Positions 33,032 to 40,962 of a DNA stretch of 64,000 nucleotides are shown piece after piece (the stretch's first letter is position 1; every line of letters starts with the position of its first letter). This DNA is from Paractinoplanes maris (GTDB lineage Bacteria; Actinomycetota; Actinomycetes; Mycobacteriales; Micromonosporaceae): the NCBI RefSeq assembly GCF_023544465.1, contig NZ_JALPVL010000013.1, positions 248,001-312,000 of the forward strand, given 5' to 3'. The position numbers were made by a program, and so were the translations under genes. Below the pieces are notes generated by a model. That model did not search any database. It was given only the letters and a program-made list of their open reading frames with translations, and was not told where the DNA came from.

Positions 33032-33613
33032 GTGACGATCGGTAACCCGCGCGGTGTGCTGTATGTCCTGGTCTGTGGCTCGCCCATGGCCCGCGACGTC
33101 GGGATCCTGGTCGGTCTGGCCCAGCAGGAGGGCTGGGACGTCTGCGTGATCACGACACCCGACGGCCGCAAGTTCGTCGACGTGGCCGCGCTCCAGGCGC
33201 AGACCGGGCATCCCGTACGCACCTATTACAAGACTCCCGGCGACCCCGACGTGCTGCCGCAGGCCGACGCGATGATCGTCGCGCCCGCCACGGTCAACAC
33301 CGTCAACAAATGGGCCGCCGGTATCACCGACACCCTCGTGCTCGGCCTGCTGGTCGAGGGCTACGGCTACGGCGTGCCCACGGCCGTGGTCCCGTACACG
33401 AACAAGGTCATGGCCCTGCACCCCGCACTGCACGAGAGTCTCGCCAAGCTGCGCGACTGGGGCGTGCACGTGCTCTACGGCGAGGACGTCTGCCGGCTGG
33501 GCGGGCCCGGACAGACCGACCGGTTTCGGGGCCAATTCCCCTGGCGGCGTGCTTTGCAGGCGGTCAGCAGCCCGGTGTCGATGAGCAGCGGCAGCCAGGT
33601 GGAACCGGCGTAG
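33032..33613 (+). CDS. Flavoprotein (PPC decarboxylase-like fold)
   Basis: 193 residues of the flavoprotein/HFCD family related to phosphopantothenoylcysteine decarboxylase and epidermin-type decarboxylases. The FMN-binding pattern starts GVLYVLVCGSPMAR and includes ADAMIVAPATVNTVNKWAAGI (given in part as APATVNTVNKW), with a PYTNKVMALHPAL segment late. It lacks the fused synthetase domain, so it is not CoaBC itself. Start GTG 33032, 14 bases after the XRE-type gene. Confidence 0.8.
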   Translation: MTIGNPRGVLYVLVCGSPMARDVGILVGLAQQEGWDVCVITTPDGRKFVDVAALQAQTGHPVRTYYKTPGDPDVLPQADAMIVAPATVNTVNKWAAGITDTLVLGLLVEGYGYGVPTAVVPYTNKVMALHPALHESLAKLRDWGVHVLYGEDVCRLGGPGQTDRFRGQFPWRRALQAVSSPVSMSSGSQVEPA

Positions 33614-33660
33614 GCCTGTCCTGCCCGTCCGGGGACCGCGGCCCGATAGAGTTGTCGGCC

Positions 33661-34518
33661 GTGACCGATGCCGCCGCAGCACCCACCGTCCTCGACGTGG
33701 TGAACGCCCTCGACCGGCGCTATCCGCGCGACTGGGCGGAGTCGTGGGACCGGGTGGGGCTGGTGCTGGGCGACTTCGAGCGCCCGGTCCGCCACATCAT
33801 GTGCGTCGTCGACTGCGTGCCCGAGACGGTCGACCAGGCGCTCGCCGTGCGGGCCGACCTGATCGTGGCTCACCACCCGTTGCTGCTCAAGCCGGTCTCC
33901 TCGATCGCGCCCGACACGTACAAGGGCCGGATCATCCACCGGCTGATCCGCAACGACGTCGCGCTCTACAGCGCGCACACCAATGCCGACGTGGCCGCTC
34001 CGGGCGTGTCCGACGCGCTCGCCGCCCGGCTCGGCCTGCGCGACCTGCGCCCGCTCGTCCCGGCCACGGGCGCCGCCGCCGGTGAGGGCCGGGGCATCGG
34101 CCGCATCGGTGAGCTGGCCGAGCCGATGGATCTGGCCGAGTTCACCGGCTTCGCGTCCACCCGGCTGCCCACCACGGCGGCCGGCATCCGGGCCGCCGGC
34201 GACCCGGCCCACATGCTGCGCACGGTCGCCGTCTGCGGTGGCGCGGGCGACTCGTTCCTGGCCGACGCGACGCGGGCGGGCGTCGACGCGTACCTTTGTG
34301 CCGATCTTCGCCACCATCCCGCCAGCGAGCATCTCGCCGAGGACGGACCCGCGCTGATCGACGTCGCGCACTGGGCGACCGAGCGCCCGTGGCTGGACGA
34401 CGTCGGTGCCTGGCTCGGCGAGGAGTTCGGCGCCGCCGTCACCGTGTCTGATCTGGACACCGACCCCTGGACAGTGCACGCCCGGGACGTACCCGAAAAG
34501 AAGGAGCCCCTGCTGTGA
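33661..34518 (+). CDS. Nif3-like dinuclear metal-centre protein
   Basis: 285 residues of the NIF3/DUF34 family, which binds two metal ions; the biological role is not settled. The metal motif VAHHPLLL near residue 75 and the second His-rich site DLRHHPASE near 220 are present. The GTG at 33661 begins an operon in which the zinc-ribbon gene starts inside its stop (GTGA) and the RNase H-phosphatase gene follows in the same way. Confidence 0.88.
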   Translation: MTDAAAAPTVLDVVNALDRRYPRDWAESWDRVGLVLGDFERPVRHIMCVVDCVPETVDQALAVRADLIVAHHPLLLKPVSSIAPDTYKGRIIHRLIRNDVALYSAHTNADVAAPGVSDALAARLGLRDLRPLVPATGAAAGEGRGIGRIGELAEPMDLAEFTGFASTRLPTTAAGIRAAGDPAHMLRTVAVCGGAGDSFLADATRAGVDAYLCADLRHHPASEHLAEDGPALIDVAHWATERPWLDDVGAWLGEEFGAAVTVSDLDTDPWTVHARDVPEKKEPLL

Positions 34519-35249
34519 AGGCCTCGCCGGAAGCCCAGCGCCGATTGCTCGACCTGCAAGCCGTCGACACCGCCCTGGCCCAGCTCGCGCACCGGCGCAA
34601 GTCGCTGCCCGAGCTCGCCGAGATCGAAGCCGTGGCGCGGGAGCTGTCCGCCCTGGAGGACGAGCGGGTCCGCGCCCAGGTCGCGGTGGACGACCTCGAC
34701 CGCGACATCAGCCGGTTCGAGAAGGACATCGAACAGGTCCGCACCCGCAAGGACCGCGACCAGCAACGGCTCAACGCCGGCGGCGCGCTGCGCGAGATCG
34801 AGGGCCTGCAGCACGAGATGGCCACGCTCAACCGGCGGCAGTCCGAGCTCGAGGACGCCGAGCTCGAGCTGATGGAGCAGCGCGAGTCGGCCGAGGCCGC
34901 GCTGTCCGAGGTCCAGGGGCGGATCAACGCGGCCAATGAGCGCCGTACGGCGGCCGAGCGCCGCCGGGACGAGGCGGTCGCCGACATCACCAAGGAGCAG
35001 GAGTTCAAGACCTCGTCGCGGGCCCCGCTGGCCGCCGACCTGCCGGGTGACCTGGTCGGGCTCTACGACAAGATCCGGGCCGAGTCCGGACTGGGGGCCG
35101 CGCTGTTCCGGTCGGGCCGCTGCGGCGGGTGCCGCATCGAGCTCTACGGCGCCGACCTCAACCGGGTCAAGTCGGCCGCGCCCGACGACGTGGTCCGCTG
35201 CGAGGAGTGCCGCCGCATCATGGTCCGCACCGCCGAGTCCGGCCTATGA
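34515..35249 (+). CDS. Zinc-ribbon coiled-coil protein (CdsZ-like)
   Basis: 244 residues: a long Arg/Glu/Leu-rich coiled coil (about residues 5-170) and a C-terminal C4 zinc ribbon with CGGC and CEEC pairs separated by about 25 residues. It is the standard partner of the nif3-like and RNase H-phosphatase genes in actinobacteria; function unsettled. Starts with a GTG overlapping the previous stop and overlaps the following ATG. Confidence 0.85.
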   Translation: MKASPEAQRRLLDLQAVDTALAQLAHRRKSLPELAEIEAVARELSALEDERVRAQVAVDDLDRDISRFEKDIEQVRTRKDRDQQRLNAGGALREIEGLQHEMATLNRRQSELEDAELELMEQRESAEAALSEVQGRINAANERRTAAERRRDEAVADITKEQEFKTSSRAPLAADLPGDLVGLYDKIRAESGLGAALFRSGRCGGCRIELYGADLNRVKSAAPDDVVRCEECRRIMVRTAESGL

Positions 35250-36349
35250 GGGTCACGGTCGAGGCCGACGGCGGGTCCCGGGGAAATCCGGGCCCGGCCG
35301 GGTACGGCTCGGTGGTGCTCGACAGCGCCGGCGAGGTGCTGCTCGAACGGCAGGGCTCGCTCGGCGTCACCACGAACAACGTCGCCGAGTACACCGGTCT
35401 CATCGAGGGGCTCAAGGCGGCGATCGAGCTGGGCGCCACCGAGGTCGACGTCCGGATGGACTCCAAGCTTGTGGTCGAGCAGATGTCCGGCCGCTGGCAG
35501 ATCAAGAACGCCGGGCTGCGCCCGCTGGCGGCCGAGGCGGCCCAGCTGGTCGCCCGGCTCGGCCGGGTGACCTTCGAGTGGATCCCGCGCGAGCGCAACA
35601 AGGCGGCCGACGCCCTGGCCAACCGCGCGATGGACGAGGCCGCGGGCAAGCCGGTGACCGACCGCGTCGTCCGGGAGATCATTCCGGCCGCACCGGCCGC
35701 CCCGAAATCGTGGGCACCGCCGTCGCTCGACGACGCGACTCGGTTCATCCTCGTCCGCCACGGCGAGAGCACGCTGACCAAGCAGGGCCGTTACTCGGGT
35801 CGGGGCGACGTGCCGCTCTCCGATGAGGGTGAGGCGCAGGCGATGGCGGCCGGCGGCCGGGTGGCGGGCATCGCGCGCGACGTCACGGCGATCGTCAGCT
35901 CGCCGCTGAGCCGCTGCGTGCGTACGGCCGAATTGATCTCGGCCGAGGTGGGTGGCGTGCCGGTGACGGTGGTCGACGACCTGATCGAGGTGGACTTCGG
36001 GTCGTGGGAGGGGCTGACCTTCGCCGAGGCGCAGGAGCGGTTCCCGCGCGAGATGGAGGCGTGGCTGGGCTCGACGAGCGTCGCGCCCCCGGGTGGCGAG
36101 TCGTTCCAGGCGGTGGCCAAGCGGGTGCGCGGGGCGATGGCGACGGTCCTGCAGACGTACGCGGGTGGGGTTGTCGTCGTGGTTTCGCATGTCTCGCCGA
36201 TCAAGCTGATCCTGCGCGACGCCCTGGCCGCCTCCGACGCGTTCCTGCATCGGCTCTACCTCGACACGGCCGGGGTGTCCACGATGGATGCCTGGCCGGA
36301 CGGCAACATCGCCGTGCGATCGGTCAACGAGACGGCTCACTTGCGCTGA
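35246..36349 (+). CDS. Bifunctional RNase H / acid phosphatase
   Basis: 367 residues. Residues 1-130 are an RNase HI domain with the catalytic Asp/Glu set (VEADGGSRGNPG, TEVDVRMDSKLVVEQM, and NKAADALANRAM). Residues 165-367 are a histidine phosphatase domain with the RHGES motif and a second His in a VVSHVSPIK motif. This fusion is established in mycobacteria (RNase H plus cobalamin-type phosphatase). It is the third gene of the operon, its ATG overlapping the previous stop. Confidence 0.92.
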   Translation: MRVTVEADGGSRGNPGPAGYGSVVLDSAGEVLLERQGSLGVTTNNVAEYTGLIEGLKAAIELGATEVDVRMDSKLVVEQMSGRWQIKNAGLRPLAAEAAQLVARLGRVTFEWIPRERNKAADALANRAMDEAAGKPVTDRVVREIIPAAPAAPKSWAPPSLDDATRFILVRHGESTLTKQGRYSGRGDVPLSDEGEAQAMAAGGRVAGIARDVTAIVSSPLSRCVRTAELISAEVGGVPVTVVDDLIEVDFGSWEGLTFAEAQERFPREMEAWLGSTSVAPPGGESFQAVAKRVRGAMATVLQTYAGGVVVVVSHVSPIKLILRDALAASDAFLHRLYLDTAGVSTMDAWPDGNIAVRSVNETAHLR

Positions 36350-36381
36350 CCTTCTTGCCTCCAGGGTTCGAGACGTTTAGC

Positions 36382-36402
36382 TTCCTCAATTAGGAAACTT
36401 TC
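36382..36402 (+). promoter_or_regulatory. Inverted-repeat control region before the chitinase
   Basis: TTCCT-CAATT-AGGAA (36382-36396), overlapped by the core GAAA-C-TTTC (36394-36402), between the phosphatase gene and the chitinase. AT-rich sequence like this is unusual locally. I infer an operator for a carbohydrate-responsive regulator. Confidence 0.4.
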
Positions 36403-36430
36403 TTCAACGTTATTGCCCCCTGGAGGGCTC

Positions 36431-37711
36431 ATGCGCGTTCTGACCCGCCGTCTCATAGCCGTGGCGGCCGTCGCCGCGGTGGCCTCGACCGCCGCCGTGA
36501 CACCCGCTCAAGCGAGCGTCAAACCGTTCGTCAAGGTCGGATACTTCACGCAGTGGGGCATCTACGGCCGCGACTTCCAGCTGGCCAAGGTGCAGAACTC
36601 CGGTGCCGCGGCCCGGCTGACCCACATCAACTACGCGTTCGGCCCGGTCACCGCCGACGGGCTCTGCGCCTCGGCCGACGCCTGGGCCGACTGGCAGACC
36701 CCGTTCTCGGCCGAGAACAGCGTCGACGGTGTCGCCGACGTCGCCGGTCAGCCCCTCTCCGGCAACCTCAACCAGATCGCCGAGCTCAAGAAGAAGAACC
36801 CGAAGCTGCGGGTGCTGATCTCGCTCGGCGGCTGGTCGGGCTCGAAGTACTTCTCGGACGCCGCGCTCACCGACGCCTCGCGCTCGAAGCTGGTCACGTC
36901 CTGCGTGGACCTGTGGATCAAGGGCAACCTGCCCGGCCTGCCCGCCGGGGTGGCCGCCGGGATCCTCGACGGCATCGACCTCGACTGGGAGTGGCCCGGC
37001 TCGGCCGGCGAGGTCGGCAACATCATCCGGCCCGAGGACAAGCAGAACTTCACCCTGCTGACCGCGGAGTTCCGCAAGCAGCTCGACGCCCTGTCCCGGA
37101 CGACGAAGAAGCACTACGACCTGACCGCCTTCCTCCCGGCCGCGCCGGTCAAGGTCGACGCCGGGTTCGAGGGCAAGATCTTCAAGTACCTCGACTTCGC
37201 CACCGTTCAGGGCTACGACTTCCACGGCTCGTGGGAGGCCCGGACCAACCAGCAGTCGGCCCTGCGCGTCCCGGCCGGCGCGCCGGACAACCCCGACTTC
37301 TCGTCCGAGGTCGCGATCAACAAGTGGCTCTCGCTCGGCGCCCCGCGCAAGAAGCTGGTGCTCGGCCTGCCCTACTACAGCCAGGGCTGGACCGGCGTGA
37401 CGGGCGGCGGCAACGGCCTCTTCCAGCCGGCCGCGGGGGCCGCCCCCGGCAAGTTCGCCGCCGGCACGGAGGACTACAAGACGGTCAAGACGCTGCCCGG
37501 CTTCAAGACCTACCGCGACCTCAAGTCGGGTCACGCGTGGCTCTTCGACGGCACCACGTTCTGGACCTACGACGACCCGGCCGCGCTCCTGCAGAAGACC
37601 CTGTGGATCCGCACCAAGGGCCTGGGTGGAGCCATGATGTGGTCCCTCGACGGCGACGACGCCAACGCGTCGCTGACCAAGGCGGTCTCGACCGGCCTCT
37701 GGACCCCCTGA
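36431..37711 (+). CDS. Secreted chitinase, glycoside hydrolase family 18
   Basis: 426 residues from an ATG four bases after TGGAGGG. A signal peptide ends near AQA-S at about residue 28. The GH18 catalytic motif is LDGIDLDWEWPG (about residues 178-189) with the acid/base Glu in DLDWEW; strands LRVLISLGGWSG and GYDFHGSWE fit the fold. No chitin-binding or FN3 domain is attached. It hydrolyses chitin outside the cell. A hairpin terminator follows. Confidence 0.92.
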   Translation: MRVLTRRLIAVAAVAAVASTAAVTPAQASVKPFVKVGYFTQWGIYGRDFQLAKVQNSGAAARLTHINYAFGPVTADGLCASADAWADWQTPFSAENSVDGVADVAGQPLSGNLNQIAELKKKNPKLRVLISLGGWSGSKYFSDAALTDASRSKLVTSCVDLWIKGNLPGLPAGVAAGILDGIDLDWEWPGSAGEVGNIIRPEDKQNFTLLTAEFRKQLDALSRTTKKHYDLTAFLPAAPVKVDAGFEGKIFKYLDFATVQGYDFHGSWEARTNQQSALRVPAGAPDNPDFSSEVAINKWLSLGAPRKKLVLGLPYYSQGWTGVTGGGNGLFQPAAGAAPGKFAAGTEDYKTVKTLPGFKTYRDLKSGHAWLFDGTTFWTYDDPAALLQKTLWIRTKGLGGAMMWSLDGDDANASLTKAVSTGLWTP

Positions 37712-37722
37712 CGCAGGCTCGG

Positions 37723-37750
37723 CGGCGGTGCGCGATCCGGCGCACCGCCG
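37723..37750 (+). terminator. Hairpin terminator after the chitinase
   Basis: Eleven-base stem CGGCGGTGCGC with loop GATCCG and a matching right arm, 11 bases past the stop. Confidence 0.7.
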
Positions 37751-37855
37751 CTCGGCGCAGTTCCCGTGCCGCTCGGCGCACGATGATCGCCTGTGACCGG
37801 GGTGCGTCGTTAGCGTGACTGTGACCGTCTCCACAGTTACGAGGAGGTACGGCTG

Positions 37856-38080
37856 ATGGCGGACCCCGAAACGCCGAAAGCGGTGCCCGCACCCCGCAGC
37901 GATCGCAGCCCGTGGAACTGGCTGCTCCTGATCCCCATTGTGCTGCCGGTGCTGACACCACTGTTCAACCGCGACGACCCCCGGCTGTGGGGCTTCCCGG
38001 CCTTCTACTGGATCCAGTTCCTGTTCATCCTCGTCGGCGTGGCCACCACGACGATCGTCTACCGCTCGACGAGGAAGTGA
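37856..38080 (+). CDS. DUF3311 small membrane protein
   Basis: 74 residues with two transmembrane segments (about 22-38 and 48-66) and a short basic tail. It has the length and pattern of DUF3311 proteins, which are accessory subunits of sodium:solute symporters. It has a GAGGAGG site and lies three bases before the symporter gene, which confirms the pairing. Confidence 0.85.
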   Translation: MADPETPKAVPAPRSDRSPWNWLLLIPIVLPVLTPLFNRDDPRLWGFPAFYWIQFLFILVGVATTTIVYRSTRK

Positions 38081-38083
38081 CCC

Positions 38084-39730
38084 ATGGGCGATCACATCAC
38101 GGAGATCGTTGTCTTCACGCTGCTCTTCCTGCTGGTCAGCGGCATGGGTTTCGTCGCCGCGCGGTGGCGGGCGCCGAAGGACATGGAGCACCTCGACGAG
38201 TGGGGGCTGGGCGGCCGCAGCTTCGGCGGGTGGATCACCTGGTTCCTGATCGGCGGGGACCTCTATACGGCGTACACGTTCGTCGCCGTACCCGCTCTGA
38301 TCTTCGGTGCCGGGGCGGCCGGGTTCTTCGCCGTGCCGTACACGATCATCATCTATCCGCTGTTCTTCCTGATCCTGATCCGGCTCTGGTCGGTCTCGCA
38401 CCGGCACGGCTTCGTCACGCCGGCCGACTTCGTGCGTACCCGGTTCGACTCGCCGACGCTGGCGCTGCTGGTCGCCATCACCGGCATCGTCGCCACCATG
38501 CCGTACATCGCTCTGCAGTTGATCGGCATCGAAGCCGTGCTCAAAACGATGGGCGTGACCGGTGACAGCTTGCTCGCCCGGCATGCGCCGATCATCATCG
38601 CGTTCGCGATCCTCGCCGCGTACACCTATCAGTCGGGGTTGCGGGCGCCCGCGCTCATCGCCTTCGTCAAGGACACGCTGATCTACATCGTGATCCTGGT
38701 GGCGGTCATCTACCTGCCCTACAAGCTGGGCGGCTGGGGCACCATCTTCGACGCGGCCGAGGCCAAGTTCAACGCCTCGCCCAACCCGAACGACGGCATC
38801 ACCCTGAACGCCAACAACCAGCTCCAATACGTCACGCTGGCCCTCGGCTCGGCGCTCGCGCTGTTCCTCTATCCGCACAGCATCACCGGCGTGCTGGCCG
38901 GCAAGAACCGCAACGTCATCAAGCGGAACATGTCGGCGCTGCCCGCCTACAGCTTCCTGCTCGGGTTGCTCGCCCTTCTCGGGTACGCGGCCATCGCGTC
39001 CGGGGTGAAGCCGCTGCCCGGGGCCACGGAGGGCACGGTCGACAGCAACACGGTCGTGCCGCTGCTGTTCGACATGCAGTTCCCGGCGTGGTTCGCCGGG
39101 GTCGCGTTCGCCGCGATCGGCATCGGCGCGCTGGTGCCCGCGGCCATCATGTCGATCGCCGCGGCCAACCTGTTCACCCGCAACATCTACAAGGAATACC
39201 TGCGCAAGGACGCGACCCACGCCCAGGAGGCGCGCGTCTCGAAGATCACGTCCCTGGTGGTGAAGGTCGGGGCGGTCGCCTGCATCGTCTTCCTCGACCC
39301 GCAGTTCTCCATCGACCTGCAGCTCATCGGCGGCATCATCATCCTGCAGACCGCGCCGGCGGTGGCGCTCGGCCTGTTCACCCGCTGGCTGCACCGCGGC
39401 GGGCTGATCGCCGGTTGGGTGGTCGGCATGGCCCTGTCGATGTGGATGCTGTGGCAGATCCCGAACCCGGCGAACGGGAAGGCCCACTTCGGTGGCTCGG
39501 CCTTCCCGCTGGCGGACTTCGGCTTCGACACCAAGCGCACCATCTACGTCGGCTTCGTCACCGTGCTGGTCAACCTGCTGGTGGCGATCATCGCCACGGT
39601 CATCCTGCGGGCCATGAAGAGCCCGGAGGGTGTGGACGGCACGACGCGGGACGACTACTACGCCGACGAGGGCGACCCGCGCATCGACAAGGACGTGGCG
39701 GCCACGGTCGACCACCAGTCCTCGACGTAA
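38084..39730 (+). CDS. Sodium:solute symporter (monocarboxylate type)
   Basis: 548 residues of the SSS family with about 13 transmembrane segments. The early GLGGRSFGGWITWFLIGGDLYTAYTF segment (written in part as GGRSFGGWITWFL) is the sodium-site region. Together with DUF3311 this resembles MctP-like carriers for monocarboxylates; the substrate is inferred. It ends with a polar acidic tail. A strong terminator follows at 39758-39787. Confidence 0.85.
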   Translation: MGDHITEIVVFTLLFLLVSGMGFVAARWRAPKDMEHLDEWGLGGRSFGGWITWFLIGGDLYTAYTFVAVPALIFGAGAAGFFAVPYTIIIYPLFFLILIRLWSVSHRHGFVTPADFVRTRFDSPTLALLVAITGIVATMPYIALQLIGIEAVLKTMGVTGDSLLARHAPIIIAFAILAAYTYQSGLRAPALIAFVKDTLIYIVILVAVIYLPYKLGGWGTIFDAAEAKFNASPNPNDGITLNANNQLQYVTLALGSALALFLYPHSITGVLAGKNRNVIKRNMSALPAYSFLLGLLALLGYAAIASGVKPLPGATEGTVDSNTVVPLLFDMQFPAWFAGVAFAAIGIGALVPAAIMSIAAANLFTRNIYKEYLRKDATHAQEARVSKITSLVVKVGAVACIVFLDPQFSIDLQLIGGIIILQTAPAVALGLFTRWLHRGGLIAGWVVGMALSMWMLWQIPNPANGKAHFGGSAFPLADFGFDTKRTIYVGFVTVLVNLLVAIIATVILRAMKSPEGVDGTTRDDYYADEGDPRIDKDVAATVDHQSST

Positions 39731-39757
39731 AGCCTGGCCCGCTCCCGGGTCAAGGAG

Positions 39758-39787
39758 ACGCCGCGCCCTCCGCCAAGGGCGCGGCGT
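39758..39787 (+). terminator. Rho-independent terminator after the symporter
   Basis: Twelve-base stem ACGCCGCGCCCT, six-base loop, right arm AGGGCGCGGCGT, then TCTCTGTTGTT. Confidence 0.85.
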
Positions 39788-39808
39788 TCTCTGTTGTTCA
39801 ATGGCATC

Positions 39809-40390
39809 GTGACGCGCGACTGGGTCGGCTGGCATGACGATTACGAGGATCCGGGCTCCTCGCTGTCCCGGCGCCTCGAGGTGGTCCGGGAGCAGCTGCG
39901 ACCGCTGCTCGACCGCCCGCGCCGGGTGATCAGCATGTGCGCCGGCGACGGCCGTGACGTGCTGCCGTTGCTGCCGGCGGGTTCCCAGGCCGTGCTGGTC
40001 GAGTGGGATCCGGTGCTCGCGGCCCGGGCTCGCGAGGCCGCGCCCGACGGGGTCACGGTGCTCACCGCCGACGCCGGCACCACGACGCCGTACGCTTCGG
40101 TCGCGCCGGCCGAGGTCCTGCTCGCGTGCGGCGTCTTCGGCAACATCCCGTACGAAGACACGGCCCGCACGATCGCGGCGTTGCCCAGCCTGCTGGCGCC
40201 CGGCGGCACCGTGATCTGGACGCGAGCCGGCTCCGAGGCGGGCGTGGTGCGCGACCTCTTCGCCGCCACCGGGTTCACCGAGCTCAGCTTCACCGCCCCG
40301 CCCGACGCCCGGTTCCGGGTCGGCGTGCACCGCCTGGCCCGCGACCCCGACCCGTTCCTACCGGACGTCCGCCTCTTCACCTTCGTCTGA
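39809..40390 (+). CDS. SAM-dependent methyltransferase-like protein
   Basis: 193 residues with a Rossmann-type class I core: motif I VISMCAGDGRDVLPLL, an acidic residue at the end of strand 2 in LVEWDP, and LLACGVFGNIP in the position of motif II/post I. Substrate unknown. The GTG at 39809 is preferred over an in-frame TTG at 39794, which lies in the terminator tail. The end overlaps a convergent VOC gene by 33 bases. Confidence 0.8.
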   Translation: MTRDWVGWHDDYEDPGSSLSRRLEVVREQLRPLLDRPRRVISMCAGDGRDVLPLLPAGSQAVLVEWDPVLAARAREAAPDGVTVLTADAGTTTPYASVAPAEVLLACGVFGNIPYEDTARTIAALPSLLAPGGTVIWTRAGSEAGVVRDLFAATGFTELSFTAPPDARFRVGVHRLARDPDPFLPDVRLFTFV

Positions 40391-40774
40391 CTCACCGAGA
40401 TAGAGGCAGAACGGGTGCCCGGCCGGATCGATCATGACCCGTACGGTGGCCTGGGGTTGAAACTCGGCCGGCGTCGCCCCCATCTCGACCGCGTGCGCCA
40501 CCGCCTCATCGAGATCGTCCACTTCGATCTCCAGGTGCATAGACATCTGCGGGCGGCCCGGCTCAGCCGGCCACACCGGCCGCACGTAGTTCTTCTCGGT
40601 CTGGAACCCGAGGTTGTAGCCGGCGTTCTCGGACGGCGCGACGGACCCGCCCAGCCCACTCTCATCCGGAAAGAACTGCCAGTCCAGCAGCCGCGCATAG
40701 AACCGCCCCAGAGCCACTCCGTCCGGCGCGTCCAACGTCACGCCCCACCACTGCTTACGCCTCCGTAGCGGCAT
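40358..40774 (-). CDS. VOC-family protein (glyoxalase/bleomycin resistance-like)
   Basis: 138 residues with the paired beta-alpha-beta fold of the VOC superfamily: WWGVTLDAPDGVALGRFYARLL at the start (given in part as GVALGRFYARLL) and MSMHLEIEVDDLDEAVA then DPAGHPFCLY later. The ATG at 40774 has an AAAGGAG site. Role unknown; it may bind a small ligand or a drug. Confidence 0.82.
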   Translation of the reverse strand: MPLRRRKQWWGVTLDAPDGVALGRFYARLLDWQFFPDESGLGGSVAPSENAGYNLGFQTEKNYVRPVWPAEPGRPQMSMHLEIEVDDLDEAVAHAVEMGATPAEFQPQATVRVMIDPAGHPFCLYLGESDEGEEADVR

Positions 40775-40962
40775 CGCCGCTCCTTTCTCGGCCCGATCCA
40801 CCACGGAACCAACCGTCACATCGAACGTGAAAGTCCACAGTGGCAATCCACGGTAATGGGTCAGTCGGCCAGTTCTCATGACTGATCGGCGCTTCGGTCT
40901 ATCCGAATACAACGCTCGCCCGGGCGTAGCCTGCGTGAACATTGCGTTACGAGGGGTGACTT

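Noticed and set aside
31840..33222. A long minus-strand frame opposite the XRE-type regulator
   Set aside because: It is a shadow with Arg/Gly/Val-rich composition; the plus-strand gene has a clear helix-turn-helix and ribosome site.
36410..40330. A very long open frame opposite the chitinase, symporter and methyltransferase genes
   Set aside because: Its text is Arg/Gly/Asp-rich low-complexity sequence; it is the shadow of GC-rich genes on the plus strand.
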